Origin: Bacteroidales bacterium
GTDB lineage: Bacteria; Bacteroidota; Bacteroidia; Bacteroidales; P3
Assembly: GCA_016296345.1 (NCBI GenBank)
Contig: JAEDJL010000059.1
Coordinates: 1-7,796 of the forward strand
DNA: 7,796 nucleotides
Direction: 5' to 3'
Below, one piece after another: positions 1-7,022 of this stretch (position 1 is its first letter; each line of letters opens with the position of its first letter). The notes below the pieces were generated by a model. It saw only the letters and a list, made by a program, of their open reading frames with translations. It had not been told where the DNA came from and ran no database searches. The position numbers and the translations under genes are program-made.

Positions 1-1
1 G

Positions 2-811
2 AGAGCCAAGTTCTGCCCGAGATGCGGCAGACCACTGCAGGAAACAACAGAGCAAGGCGAACAGACTTTTACCGTCAGAGGCGTAGAGTTTAAGATGATT
101 AGGGTAGATGGAGGCACATTCAGCATGGGAGCAACCTCGGAGCAAGAATGTGATGCTTGGGGTGAGGAGGAACCTGTTCATAGTGTTACCCTTTCGGACT
201 ATTACATAGGAGAGACAGAAGTAACGCAAGAGCTGTGGGAAGCAGTAATGGGCAGCAATCCTTCAAAGTTCAAAGGCAACAATCAACGCCCTGTGGAGAA
301 TGTGAGTTGGAACGATTGCCAAGAGTTTATAGAGAAGTTGAACGAATTGACTGGAAAGCGTTTCCGCCTTCCGACCGAAGCCGAGTGGGAAGCAGCAAGA
401 GGAGGCAAGTATTGCAAGGACTACGTATATAAGTATAGCGGCAGCAACAATGTTGATGAAGTAGCGTGGTATTGGCAGAATAGTGGAGATAAGTATCTTT
501 CAGGTGAATGGGAATTGGATAAAATTAAAAACAACAACTGCAAAACCCACCCTGTCAAGACCAAGAAAGCCAACAAGCTCGGCTTATACGACATGAGCGG
601 CAACGTACGGGAGTGGTGTAATGATAAATACGGTAGAAGCTATTACCAAAATAGTCCTCAGACTAATCCACCCGGACCATCAAAGGGTGGGTACCGCGTT
701 CTTCGTGGCGGCAGCTGGAGTGAAGAAGATATGTACGTGCGAGTATCCTATCGCGACAACTTCACTCCCGACTACCGCAGCTTCAACCGCGGTCTCCGCC
801 TTGCCCTCTGA
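2..811 (+). CDS. Zinc-ribbon plus FGE-sulfatase (SUMF1)-fold protein, 5' partial
   Basis: The frame is open from base 2, so the first in-frame ATG (95) is probably internal and the gene begins outside the window. Of the 269 visible residues, the first dozen contain KFCPRCGRPL, the second CxxC knuckle of a short zinc ribbon; the first knuckle would lie upstream. A linker (FTVRGVEF) leads into an FGE-sulfatase domain from about residue 32 to the end. Its landmarks are GGTFSMG, the EVTQELW segment, RLPTEAEWE, YDMSGNVREWC, RVLRGGSW (232-239) and the terminal GLRLAL. Genuine formylglycine-generating enzymes carry two catalytic cysteines just after the GGS[YW] motif; no cysteine occurs there, so oxidase activity is unlikely and a structural or ligand-binding role fits better. 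The usual EWEYAARGG reads EWEAARGG, one residue shorter. The family is confident; the role is unknown. The C-terminal pattern matches variable regions of diversity-generating retroelement targets. Confidence 0.9.
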   Translation, partial: RAKFCPRCGRPLQETTEQGEQTFTVRGVEFKMIRVDGGTFSMGATSEQECDAWGEEEPVHSVTLSDYYIGETEVTQELWEAVMGSNPSKFKGNNQRPVENVSWNDCQEFIEKLNELTGKRFRLPTEAEWEAARGGKYCKDYVYKYSGSNNVDEVAWYWQNSGDKYLSGEWELDKIKNNNCKTHPVKTKKANKLGLYDMSGNVREWCNDKYGRSYYQNSPQTNPPGPSKGGYRVLRGGSWSEEDMYVRVSYRDNFTPDYRSFNRGLRLAL

Positions 812-1092
812 GTTTACCACAAGGTAATCCCCAACGTTTTAAGCTCAGAAAAGAGAACGCTTTTGCCCCTGCAGGGCGAATAGTGCAGAGTGTTATTAAC
901 TCTGGGCGACGCTTACGCTCTGACACTAACTAATCGCTTTTGGACTTTCAGCCCGAGGAACACAAAATGAAATTCTCCTGCACCCAAAAGCATGAAAGCA
1001 AAAACCAATTCGACGTCCCCGAAAGCAAATAGGAAATAAACAGTGCCTACGCTATGAAAGGAGCAGCCTGCGAACAGCCCTACGCAAAAGCG

Positions 1093-1118
1093 AAGCGACA
1101 CTTAGGGGTGCTTTTTTT
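1093..1118 (+). terminator. Weak Rho-independent terminator candidate
   Basis: A short imperfect stem (AAG plus CAC on the left at 1093-1101, GTG plus CTT on the right at 1108-1113, with a three-base bulge) runs into seven consecutive T at 1112-1118. The T tract is convincing but the stem is poor. The position, just before the next promoter, suits the end of a rightward transcript from the FGE-fold gene. Confidence 0.4.
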
Positions 1119-1143
1119 GAGGTACTATTTTGAGGATTATTAC

Positions 1144-1171
1144 TTTGGTTTGAAAAAATATCTTATCTTTG
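1144..1171 (+). promoter_or_regulatory. Bacteroidota-type promoter for the aminotransferase gene
   Basis: TATCTTTG at 1164-1171 matches the Bacteroides -7 consensus TAnnTTTG exactly. A TTTG at 1144-1147 lies 16 bases upstream and can serve as the -33 element, slightly closer than usual; a second TTTG at 1149-1152 is too close. Transcription would begin near 1175-1180, giving a leader of about 160 bases before the ATG at 1341. Confidence 0.65.
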
Positions 1172-1340
1172 CAGCACAAAAGTTGCTTTGGAAGCCGAGA
1201 ATTGTGAGATACAGGGGTGAGATGAGGGGCTTTGAGCGGGTGAGTAGAGAGGGTGTCGCAGGTTTTTGAGGCTGTGAAGGCGGCTTTTGTAAGTGTGTGA
1301 ATTTAAGTGTAATATTCATTCTAACAAAAACAGTAATTTT

Positions 1341-2666
1341 ATGCAAAATATACCATTTGACAGGGCATTGGTCGATGAGATTGTTGCCAAAAACAAGATT
1401 AAGAGCGTCGGAGCTGCTTCAATCAGAGAGGTCAAGAAGATTATTGACGATGTGGAAGCGGCAACGGGTGAGAAGTTCGTGAGAATGGAAATGGGTATTC
1501 CCGGACTTCCTGCGGTACAAATAGGTGTCGATGCCGAGATTGAGGCTTTGAAAAACGGCTGTGCAGCAATCTATCCCGACATTTACGGAACTAAGGAGCT
1601 TAAACACGAGACTGCAAGGTTTGTGAAGAACTTTCTCGATGTGGAAGTGCCTGAGGATTGTTGCGTTCCGACAGTCGGAAGTATGCAGGGCAGCTTTGCG
1701 GCCTTTATGACCCTTGCCCGATTGGACGCCAAGAAGAACAAGATTTTGTTTATCGACCCGGGATTTCCTGTTCAGAAACAACAATGTGTTATCTTGGGTA
1801 TAGAGACCATTCACTTTGATGTTTACGACTATCGTGGCGATAAGTTGGAGGCAAAGTTGGAGCAATACCTTTCTTCGGGAGAGGTTGCTGCAATAGTCTA
1901 TTCGTCTCCTAACAATCCTGCTTGGTTCTCCTTTAACGAACAAGAGTTGCAAATCATCGCCAAGGTGGCAAACCGTCATGATGTGGTGGTGGTTGAGGAC
2001 TTGGCTTACTTCGGAATGGATTTCAGAAAAGACTATTCAAAGCCCGGAGTTCCTCCTTTCCAACCAACGGTTGCCAAGTGGGCAAAGAAGTTCTTGCTCA
2101 TGATTTCGGGAAGCAAGGCTTTCTCGTATGCAGGTCAGAGAATTGCAGTTACCATTCTCAGTTCGGAATTGTTTGATTACAAGACCGATTACATGAAAAA
2201 GTACTTCACTCAGGATTGTTTCGGAAGGGCTTTGATTTTCGGTTCGCTTTATGCTTTGACTTCGGGAACTGCTTACTCTCCTCAGTTTGCTCTTACTGCT
2301 ATCTTCAAGGCTTGCAACGACGGAACGTACAACTTTGTAGAGCCGCTCAGAGAGTATGGCAACAAGGCAGAGAGAATGAAGAAGGCATTGGTCGAAAATG
2401 GTTTCAAGATTGTGTATGACAAGGATATGGACGTCGATGTGGCAGACGGATTCTACTTTACGTTCTCCTATCCGGGCTACAGCGGCGAAGAACTGCTCAG
2501 CGAATTGGCTTACTATGGCGTAAGTGCCATATCGTTGAGGATTTGCCGCAGCGAAAGGTTGGAGGGAGTGAGAGCTTGTGTGTCTTTGGTTCCTCAGGAG
2601 ATGATACCTGTGTTTGAACAAAGGGTCAAGAAGTTCCACGAAGACCACCCTGTTACAACTAAGTGA
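1341..2666 (+). CDS. PLP-dependent aminotransferase, class I/II (fold type I)
   Basis: This encodes a cytoplasmic pyridoxal-phosphate enzyme of 441 residues. From the ATG at 1341 the key fold-type-I residues are all present: N192 in PNNPAW, D220 and Y223 in EDLAYF (ring-nitrogen and phenolate contacts), the Schiff-base lysine K259 in SGSKAFSYAGQR, R267 of the same motif, and a C-terminal arginine in GVRACVSL that would bind substrate carboxylate. The N-terminal segment with EMGIPGLP and the middle GSMQGSF segment resemble a Bacteroidales aminotransferase subfamily that I recognise from memory; its substrate is not established to my knowledge, so I give no symbol. An in-frame GTG at 1293 would add 16 residues, but these do not look like family sequence and the ATG gives the expected N-terminus. 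The gene has its own promoter and a strong terminator, so it is probably monocistronic. No key residue is missing. Confidence 0.93.
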   Translation: MQNIPFDRALVDEIVAKNKIKSVGAASIREVKKIIDDVEAATGEKFVRMEMGIPGLPAVQIGVDAEIEALKNGCAAIYPDIYGTKELKHETARFVKNFLDVEVPEDCCVPTVGSMQGSFAAFMTLARLDAKKNKILFIDPGFPVQKQQCVILGIETIHFDVYDYRGDKLEAKLEQYLSSGEVAAIVYSSPNNPAWFSFNEQELQIIAKVANRHDVVVVEDLAYFGMDFRKDYSKPGVPPFQPTVAKWAKKFLLMISGSKAFSYAGQRIAVTILSSELFDYKTDYMKKYFTQDCFGRALIFGSLYALTSGTAYSPQFALTAIFKACNDGTYNFVEPLREYGNKAERMKKALVENGFKIVYDKDMDVDVADGFYFTFSYPGYSGEELLSELAYYGVSAISLRICRSERLEGVRACVSLVPQEMIPVFEQRVKKFHEDHPVTTK

Positions 2667-2704
2667 TAACATGGATAGATAATTGTTTTCATATGCTTTT
2701 TAGA

Positions 2705-2744
2705 AAGACGGCGTTTTGCTTTTGCAGAACGTCGTTTTATTTTT
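2705..2744 (+). terminator. Strong Rho-independent terminator of the aminotransferase gene
   Basis: The arms 2705-2719 and 2724-2738 pair over 15 positions with no mismatch (12 Watson-Crick pairs, three G-U wobbles) around a TTTT loop. The right arm ends in TTTT and continues as ATTTTT, giving the U tract. A perfect 12-bp palindrome, five T, GC, five A, follows at 2740-2751. The hairpin lies about 40 bases after the aminotransferase stop codon. Confidence 0.88.
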
Positions 2745-2851
2745 GCAAAAAGGCTTTCTGACCGAGCTTTTCTGCCGATTGAGCCTGTCTTGTTTTTCTC
2801 ACGATTTTGTTCTTTCTTCGATTTTTGTATCTCTGTTTGAAATTTATTGGT

Positions 2852-2859
2852 TATCTTTG
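2852..2859 (+). promoter_or_regulatory. Bacteroidota -7 box for the hydrolase/transporter operon
   Basis: TATCTTTG is an exact TAnnTTTG match 74 bases upstream of the hydrolase ATG. Candidate TTTG -33 elements at 2824-2827 (24-base spacer) and 2836-2839 (12-base spacer) are both badly spaced, so only the -7 box is called. The predicted leader contains a small hairpin, TTGCC/GGCAA, at 2879-2896. Confidence 0.5.
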
Positions 2860-2933
2860 TCGCTTGTATGGCTCTTTGTTGCCAATCGGGCGGCAAAAAG
2901 CAGTTTTTGTGTTTTACAATATAGGTAAATAAT

Positions 2934-3740
2934 ATGATTCATAAGATATTATACTATAATGGCAGTGCGATAAATTACCAATATGAGGGAAATGGGGAGG
3001 AGACTTTGGTGTTTTTGCACGGATTTATGTTCGATTTGAGGGTGTGGGCTCCCTTGGTGTACGACTATATGAAGCAAATAAGGGTTGTGGCGATTGATTT
3101 GCCGGGATTTGGAGAAAGTGATTGTTGTGCAGAAGTGCATTCTATGGAGCTTATGGCAGATGTGGTGAAAGCGGTTTTGGACGATTGTGGTTTGGAAAAG
3201 TGTGTCTTGGCAGGGCATTCAATGGGCGGATATGTGGCATTGGCGTTTGCCGAAAAGTATCCCGATATGCTCAAAGGGCTTTGCCTGATTAACTCCCATG
3301 CTTTGGCAGACAGCAAGAACAAATTGCAGATAAGGCAGCGAATGTGCGATATTGTCGCTGCCAATCGTGCAGGTTTTATAATCGATTTCATTCCCAAGTT
3401 GTTTGCAAACTGCAATCGCAAGTCGCTTTCGGACAGTATCAACGATTTGAAGGACTATGCGATATACACAAGCACCGACGGAATTATCGCCTCGATTAAG
3501 GGAATGATGCAACGTCGCTCTCGGATAGATGTTTTGCAGAACATAGATGTGCCTGTCTTCTTTGTATCGGGCAGGGAGGACGAAAGGATAGATTCGGACA
3601 TCGTCATGGTTCACGCAGCAATGACACCGTTTTGCGAACTGCTGATGTTGCCAAACGTAGGACACATGGCACACATAGAGGCAAAGGATATTTTGAAGCC
3701 GCGTTTGCTTTCGTTCGTTCGTATCTGCTTTGGATTGTAG
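2934..3740 (+). CDS. Alpha/beta-fold hydrolase
   Basis: This is a 268-residue soluble enzyme without signal peptide, the usual length of single-domain alpha/beta hydrolases. The complete catalytic set is visible: HGF (29-31) as the oxyanion-hole loop, DLPGFGESD near 55-63, the nucleophile elbow GHSMGG with Ser96, an acidic residue in SGREDERID (probably D216), and the catalytic His244 in NVGHMAHIEA. About 70 residues between strands 6 and 7 form the cap that would set substrate choice. The motifs fit esterases, haloperoxidase-like proteins and MenH-type lyases equally well, so the substrate is not assigned. The ATG at 2934 has only a weak upstream AGGT. The next gene begins 15 bases after the stop with no terminator between, so the two are probably co-transcribed. 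Confidence 0.9.
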   Translation: MIHKILYYNGSAINYQYEGNGEETLVFLHGFMFDLRVWAPLVYDYMKQIRVVAIDLPGFGESDCCAEVHSMELMADVVKAVLDDCGLEKCVLAGHSMGGYVALAFAEKYPDMLKGLCLINSHALADSKNKLQIRQRMCDIVAANRAGFIIDFIPKLFANCNRKSLSDSINDLKDYAIYTSTDGIIASIKGMMQRRSRIDVLQNIDVPVFFVSGREDERIDSDIVMVHAAMTPFCELLMLPNVGHMAHIEAKDILKPRLLSFVRICFGL

Positions 3741-3755
3741 TAAGACGGTAGTCTG

Positions 3756-6700
3756 ATGAGGGATTTTACCAAAGGAAGCATCAGTTCGGGGCTGTTTTGG
3801 TTCGGATTGCCCATTGTTGCAGGCAATCTCTTCCAACAGTTATATATGTTTGTCAATAGTGCGATTGTGGGTCGCTTTCTTGGTGATGTGGATTTGGCAG
3901 CCGTCGGAGCGGTTTATCCGATTGTGTTTTTCTTTGTCTCTCTTATTATCGGCATTGGCTCGGCGGGAGGAATTGTTATCTCGCATCTTTTTGGTGCAAA
4001 GCGACATGACAGTCTGCCGATTGCAATAAGTACGTTTTATATCTTCTCCCTGATTGTCGGACTTGTGGTTTGCTCTTTGGGAATTGTGTTTGCACGCTTT
4101 ACTTTTGACCGCTTGGGACTTGAAGAGGGGGTATGCAATGCGGCAACTGCCTACATGAGGGTGTATATGCTTGGAATGTTTTTTTCGTTTTGCTTCAACA
4201 GTTTGGTCAGTGTACTAAGAGGCTTGGGAGACAGCAAAACACAGCTCTACTATCTCATTGGTGCAAATGTTCTCAATGCCTTGTTGTCATACATCTTTGT
4301 CGCATGGCTGAACTATTCTTTGGTTTCGACCGCATGGGCAAGCGTTATAAGTCAGTTTTTGGCGTTTGTGTTGCTCTGGATTAAAATTCAAAAGACAAAT
4401 ATCTACATGAAAGTCAGACCACTTCCCAAGTATTTCGATTTTTCTTACTTCAAGGAGATTGTGCGTATCGGTTTGCCTGCCGGCATTCAGCAGTCGGTTG
4501 TCTCTCTTTCTCAAATCCTTATTCTCGGATTGGTTTCCGGCTTTGGAACAGGGGTTCTTGCTGCCTACTCTGCTGCAACCCGCATTGAGTCTGTGGCAAT
4601 GATTTTTGTGTTGAACTTTTCTACTGCACTGACAACCTTTGTCGGTCAGAACTTCGGGGCAGGCGAGAAGCAGAGAGTGCGAAAGGGATTGCGTTTCTCT
4701 CTAAAAATGATGCTTATTCTTTCTGTTGTTACATTCGTTGTGTTCTTCTTTGGAGGCAAAGCTCTTTTGGGATTGTTTTCTGACAGTGAGGTTGTCTCTT
4801 CTGTGGGTGGCAGCTATTTGTTTGTTGCAGGTGCATTTTGGTTTCTTTTTGCTGTGATGAACCTTTTTGCTTCCTTTTTCAGAGGTGTGGGATTTACTTT
4901 TGTACCTATGCTTGTCTCTTTGGCAGTGTTGCTTGTTGTGCGTCTGCCGCTTTCATACCTTTTGTCTTTGTCGTACGGCACTGACGGGATATGGTATGGC
5001 GCTCCTTTGTCATGGCTTATCGGAGTTGTGATATATCTTGTTTGTTACGGCAAATCTCATTGGGAGAAAAGAAAGCCTCTCAAAGCCGTGCTTTCGTCTC
5101 TTGTTGTGCTGTGCTTTCTCGGAGGTGGAAAGCTCATGTCGCAGGATTTTTGTTCCGACTACCTCAGTCCGTTGAACATAAAGCTGTCAAGCTCGGGACA
5201 CTTTGGCGAATTGAGAAGCAATCACTTCCATTCGGGAATAGATTTGCGGACAGCAGGAAAGGAAAACCAAGTTGTGATATGCCCATACGACGGAGAAGTG
5301 TCCCGAATTAAAGTGCAGGTATATGGAGGAGGCAAAAACCTCTATATCAATCACACAAACGGATACACAACCGTCTATATGCACTTGAACGATTACTATG
5401 GCAAAATTGGCGAATATGTAAAGAATTATCAGTACAGCCACAAGTGTTATGCTTTTGACTACACTCTGCCCAAGGGAACGATAAAACTCAAAAAGGGAGA
5501 CACGATTGCATTGAGCGGAAACACAGGTTCTTCGGGCGGTCCTCACCTTCACTACGAAATAAGGAACACTGCTTCTCAGATAACGATAAATCCGATTTTG
5601 AAAGGACTGAATTTACAAGATACCATAGCACCAAAATTGTATGCTTTCAGGCTTCTTGCAGCCGATTGTTACTCACATATCGAAAACAGCATGGAAGAAG
5701 ACCTGCTTATAAACCTTTCTTCGGACACTTGTTTCAAAAGCGGAGACACGATTTGTGCAAGCGGAAATTTCTATCTGTGCATCGAGGCTTACGACCGTTC
5801 CAACGGCTCTACCGAACGCAACGGAGTGTATGACACAAGGGTGTACGCAGATGATGAATTACTCTTTCGCTTCAACAATGCTTCCTTCTCGTTTGACAAC
5901 TCCCGATATGCAAACGCCATAATCGACTATGCCTATTTGCAAAACACAGGTCGGCGAATGCTTTGGACAAAACAGTTTCCTTCTTTCAAGCTCAACAGTC
6001 TCACCTACTCAAACGGAGGTATTATATCGGTGGAAAACAACAGTTTCAAAAAGGTGAAAATATTTCTTTGCGACGAAAGAGACAACCGACAGGAGTTTGA
6101 ATTTGTGTTGAGAGGCAGTTTGCAAAACCCGAACATACAGCTGATTAACTCGCTCAACCTTTCGCAAAACCAATCCGGCGAAAAGAAAGAGACTTACCCA
6201 TTGTCGTGGAACAAAATCAACGAGATAACTTTTCCCGACATGAGTTCGCTCACCACAAAAGCCAAAAGCATATACGAAGACACCGACATGGAATACAGTG
6301 TTCGGCAGGGAAAGTATTCTTTGGTGCATACGATTGGCGACAAGTCTGTGCCGATACACAAGGCTTTCACTTTGAGGATACGATACAACGATGCACTCAT
6401 TCCTTTCAAGGATAAAGCCCTTGTGGTTTCTCATGGCAAAAACGGCACAAAGGCTTCTGTCGGAGGGAAAGTTGCAGGCAGAGATGTGGTTTGCACAATC
6501 AGCAATTTCGGAACTTATTCTGTCGAGATAGATACCGTTGCTCCGCGATGCAAGCCTCACAATTTCAAAAGTAACAAGCCATTGAAAGCCTCTCAAAGCA
6601 CGGTTGAGGTTAAGATAAGCGATAATCTTTCGGGCATTTCGACCTATAATGCTTACATTGACGACCAATGGGTGTTGGCAGAGTATGACGGCAAGAGCGG

Positions 6701-6812
6701 AAGGCTCATTATCAAAGCATCGGAATTTGCAAAGGGAAAGCACAATCTAAAAATCAAACTGACCGATGCCAAAGCCAACAGCTCAGTATTTAACTATGTG
6801 ATAATAAGATGA
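3756..6812 (+). CDS. MATE-family transporter fused to periplasmic M23 metallopeptidase
   Basis: One uninterrupted frame of 1018 residues joins two normally separate proteins. Residues 1-440 are a full MATE efflux transporter (pfam MatE twice), with about 12 hydrophobic segments, an N-terminal LPIVAGNLFQQLYMFVN and a second-half equivalent LPAGIQQSVVSLSQ; it would exchange Na+ or H+ for a cationic or organic compound, substrate unknown. Residues 436-443 are basic (WEKRKPLK) and 444-458 hydrophobic, followed by a possible cleavage site at KLMSQ. The M23 peptidase domain then spans about 475-615. Its zinc ligands are H492 and D496 in HSGID and H599 in HLH; H543 (YMHL) and H597 are the other catalytic-site histidines. 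The remaining 400 residues resemble the beta-rich, Ig-like tail of secreted Bacteroidota M23 proteins, beginning at DTIAPK and ending in a segment with KLTDAKANSS. Peptidoglycan would be the substrate. With 12 segments the MATE C-terminus is cytoplasmic, so the extra segment puts the peptidase in the periplasm. No stop or frameshift interrupts the ORF; whether one polypeptide is made is uncertain. Confidence 0.9.
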   Translation: MRDFTKGSISSGLFWFGLPIVAGNLFQQLYMFVNSAIVGRFLGDVDLAAVGAVYPIVFFFVSLIIGIGSAGGIVISHLFGAKRHDSLPIAISTFYIFSLIVGLVVCSLGIVFARFTFDRLGLEEGVCNAATAYMRVYMLGMFFSFCFNSLVSVLRGLGDSKTQLYYLIGANVLNALLSYIFVAWLNYSLVSTAWASVISQFLAFVLLWIKIQKTNIYMKVRPLPKYFDFSYFKEIVRIGLPAGIQQSVVSLSQILILGLVSGFGTGVLAAYSAATRIESVAMIFVLNFSTALTTFVGQNFGAGEKQRVRKGLRFSLKMMLILSVVTFVVFFFGGKALLGLFSDSEVVSSVGGSYLFVAGAFWFLFAVMNLFASFFRGVGFTFVPMLVSLAVLLVVRLPLSYLLSLSYGTDGIWYGAPLSWLIGVVIYLVCYGKSHWEKRKPLKAVLSSLVVLCFLGGGKLMSQDFCSDYLSPLNIKLSSSGHFGELRSNHFHSGIDLRTAGKENQVVICPYDGEVSRIKVQVYGGGKNLYINHTNGYTTVYMHLNDYYGKIGEYVKNYQYSHKCYAFDYTLPKGTIKLKKGDTIALSGNTGSSGGPHLHYEIRNTASQITINPILKGLNLQDTIAPKLYAFRLLAADCYSHIENSMEEDLLINLSSDTCFKSGDTICASGNFYLCIEAYDRSNGSTERNGVYDTRVYADDELLFRFNNASFSFDNSRYANAIIDYAYLQNTGRRMLWTKQFPSFKLNSLTYSNGGIISVENNSFKKVKIFLCDERDNRQEFEFVLRGSLQNPNIQLINSLNLSQNQSGEKKETYPLSWNKINEITFPDMSSLTTKAKSIYEDTDMEYSVRQGKYSLVHTIGDKSVPIHKAFTLRIRYNDALIPFKDKALVVSHGKNGTKASVGGKVAGRDVVCTISNFGTYSVEIDTVAPRCKPHNFKSNKPLKASQSTVEVKISDNLSGISTYNAYIDDQWVLAEYDGKSGRLIIKASEFAKGKHNLKIKLTDAKANSSVFNYVIIR
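5061..5144 (+). other. Fusion junction: retained signal-peptide-like segment (codons 436-463)
   Basis: The codons read WEKRKPLKAV followed by LSSLVVLCFLGGG and KLMSQ: a basic n-region, a hydrophobic core and a Q-ending c-region of the kind common in Bacteroidota type I signal peptides. If the GAG at 5064-5066 were ATG, the downstream half would start MKRKPLKAV and be an ordinary secreted M23 peptidase. The only in-frame alternative start inside the segment is GTG at 5088, which would leave a signal peptide with no basic residue at its start; the ATG at 5136 would leave none at all. Confidence 0.6.
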
Positions 6813-6873
6813 TTTCTATTCTTTGATAAATCGGCGGATACTGTTTTAAAAAGTGTGTTCGGAGGATCAAAAT

Positions 6874-6898
6874 AGAGGCATTCATCTTGAACGCCTCT
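6874..6898. other. Stem-loop after the operon, without U tract
   Basis: AGAGGC (6874-6879) pairs with GCCTCT (6893-6898), and after one mismatch TTCA (6881-6884) pairs with TGAA (6888-6891) around a TCT loop. No T run follows on either strand, so it may be a processing or 3'-end-stabilising hairpin rather than a classical terminator. Confidence 0.5.
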
Positions 6899-6957
6899 TG
6901 ATAATCTTGATGATATATGTCGATTGTTTATAACCACAGACTTACTTTCCGATACAG

Positions 6958-7016
6958 AAACTCCTGAAATGCCTATAAATAGGTTGTTTTCAGGAGTTTA
7001 AGTAGTTTAGTTTTTT
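6958..7016 (+). terminator. Terminator-like nested hairpin downstream of the MATE-M23 gene
   Basis: A perfect 12-bp stem, AAACTCCTGAAA (6958-6969) with TTTCAGGAGTTT (6988-6999), encloses a small inner stem CCTA/TAGG (6972-6975, 6980-6983). Six T follow at 7011-7016, 11 bases beyond the stem and so further away than in a canonical terminator. It lies between convergent genes and could slow transcription from both sides, although the leftward side has only TTT after the stem. Confidence 0.65.
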
Positions 7017-7022
7017 AAGTAA

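Larger units (their letters stand above)
812..1340. other. Intergenic region, no convincing gene; dyads, weak terminator, promoter and leader
   Basis: I see no credible protein or RNA gene here. Short open frames exist on both strands, including a 21-codon one starting at 967 and a 71-codon one at 1054, but they match no family I know and lack clear start signals. Visible structure: a 5-bp hairpin TTACC-ACAA-GGTAA (814-827) three bases after the preceding stop, a perfect 10-bp palindrome CCCTGCAGGG (867-876), and a dyad CAGAGT/ACTCTG (886-891, 899-904). A weak terminator candidate lies near 1093-1118 and a Bacteroidota promoter near 1144-1171. The stretch from about 1175 to 1340 would be a G/A-rich leader of the aminotransferase transcript. 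I recognise no riboswitch in it. Confidence 0.6.

Noticed and set aside
967..1032. 21-codon ORF as a possible small protein
   Set aside because: Starts at an ATG but has no clear ribosome binding site and no conserved feature I can recognise; too short to support.
913..1101. 62-codon open frame on the minus strand
   Set aside because: Phe/Val-rich low-complexity translation with no family resemblance; probably chance.
1054..1269. 71-codon open frame on the + strand
   Set aside because: It runs across the terminator candidate and the promoter, has no recognisable domain and no ribosome binding signal.
812..1292. Possible DGR template repeat or tRNA in the gap
   Set aside because: No stretch resembles the 695-808 segment, and no cloverleaf could be found.
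1293..1340. GTG start 16 codons upstream of the aminotransferase ATG
   Set aside because: The added residues do not resemble the family's N-terminus, and the ATG at 1341 gives the expected start.
1419..2672. Two long minus-strand frames (1419-1979 and 2037-2672) opposite the aminotransferase
   Set aside because: Both lie antisense to a strongly supported gene and show no family motifs.
3219..3836. 205-codon minus-strand frame opposite the hydrolase
   Set aside because: Overlaps a gene with a complete catalytic triad; its translation resembles no protein family.
6009..6743. 244-codon open frame opposite the M23 tail
   Set aside because: Antisense shadow of the peptidase frame, with no domain or start signal of its own.
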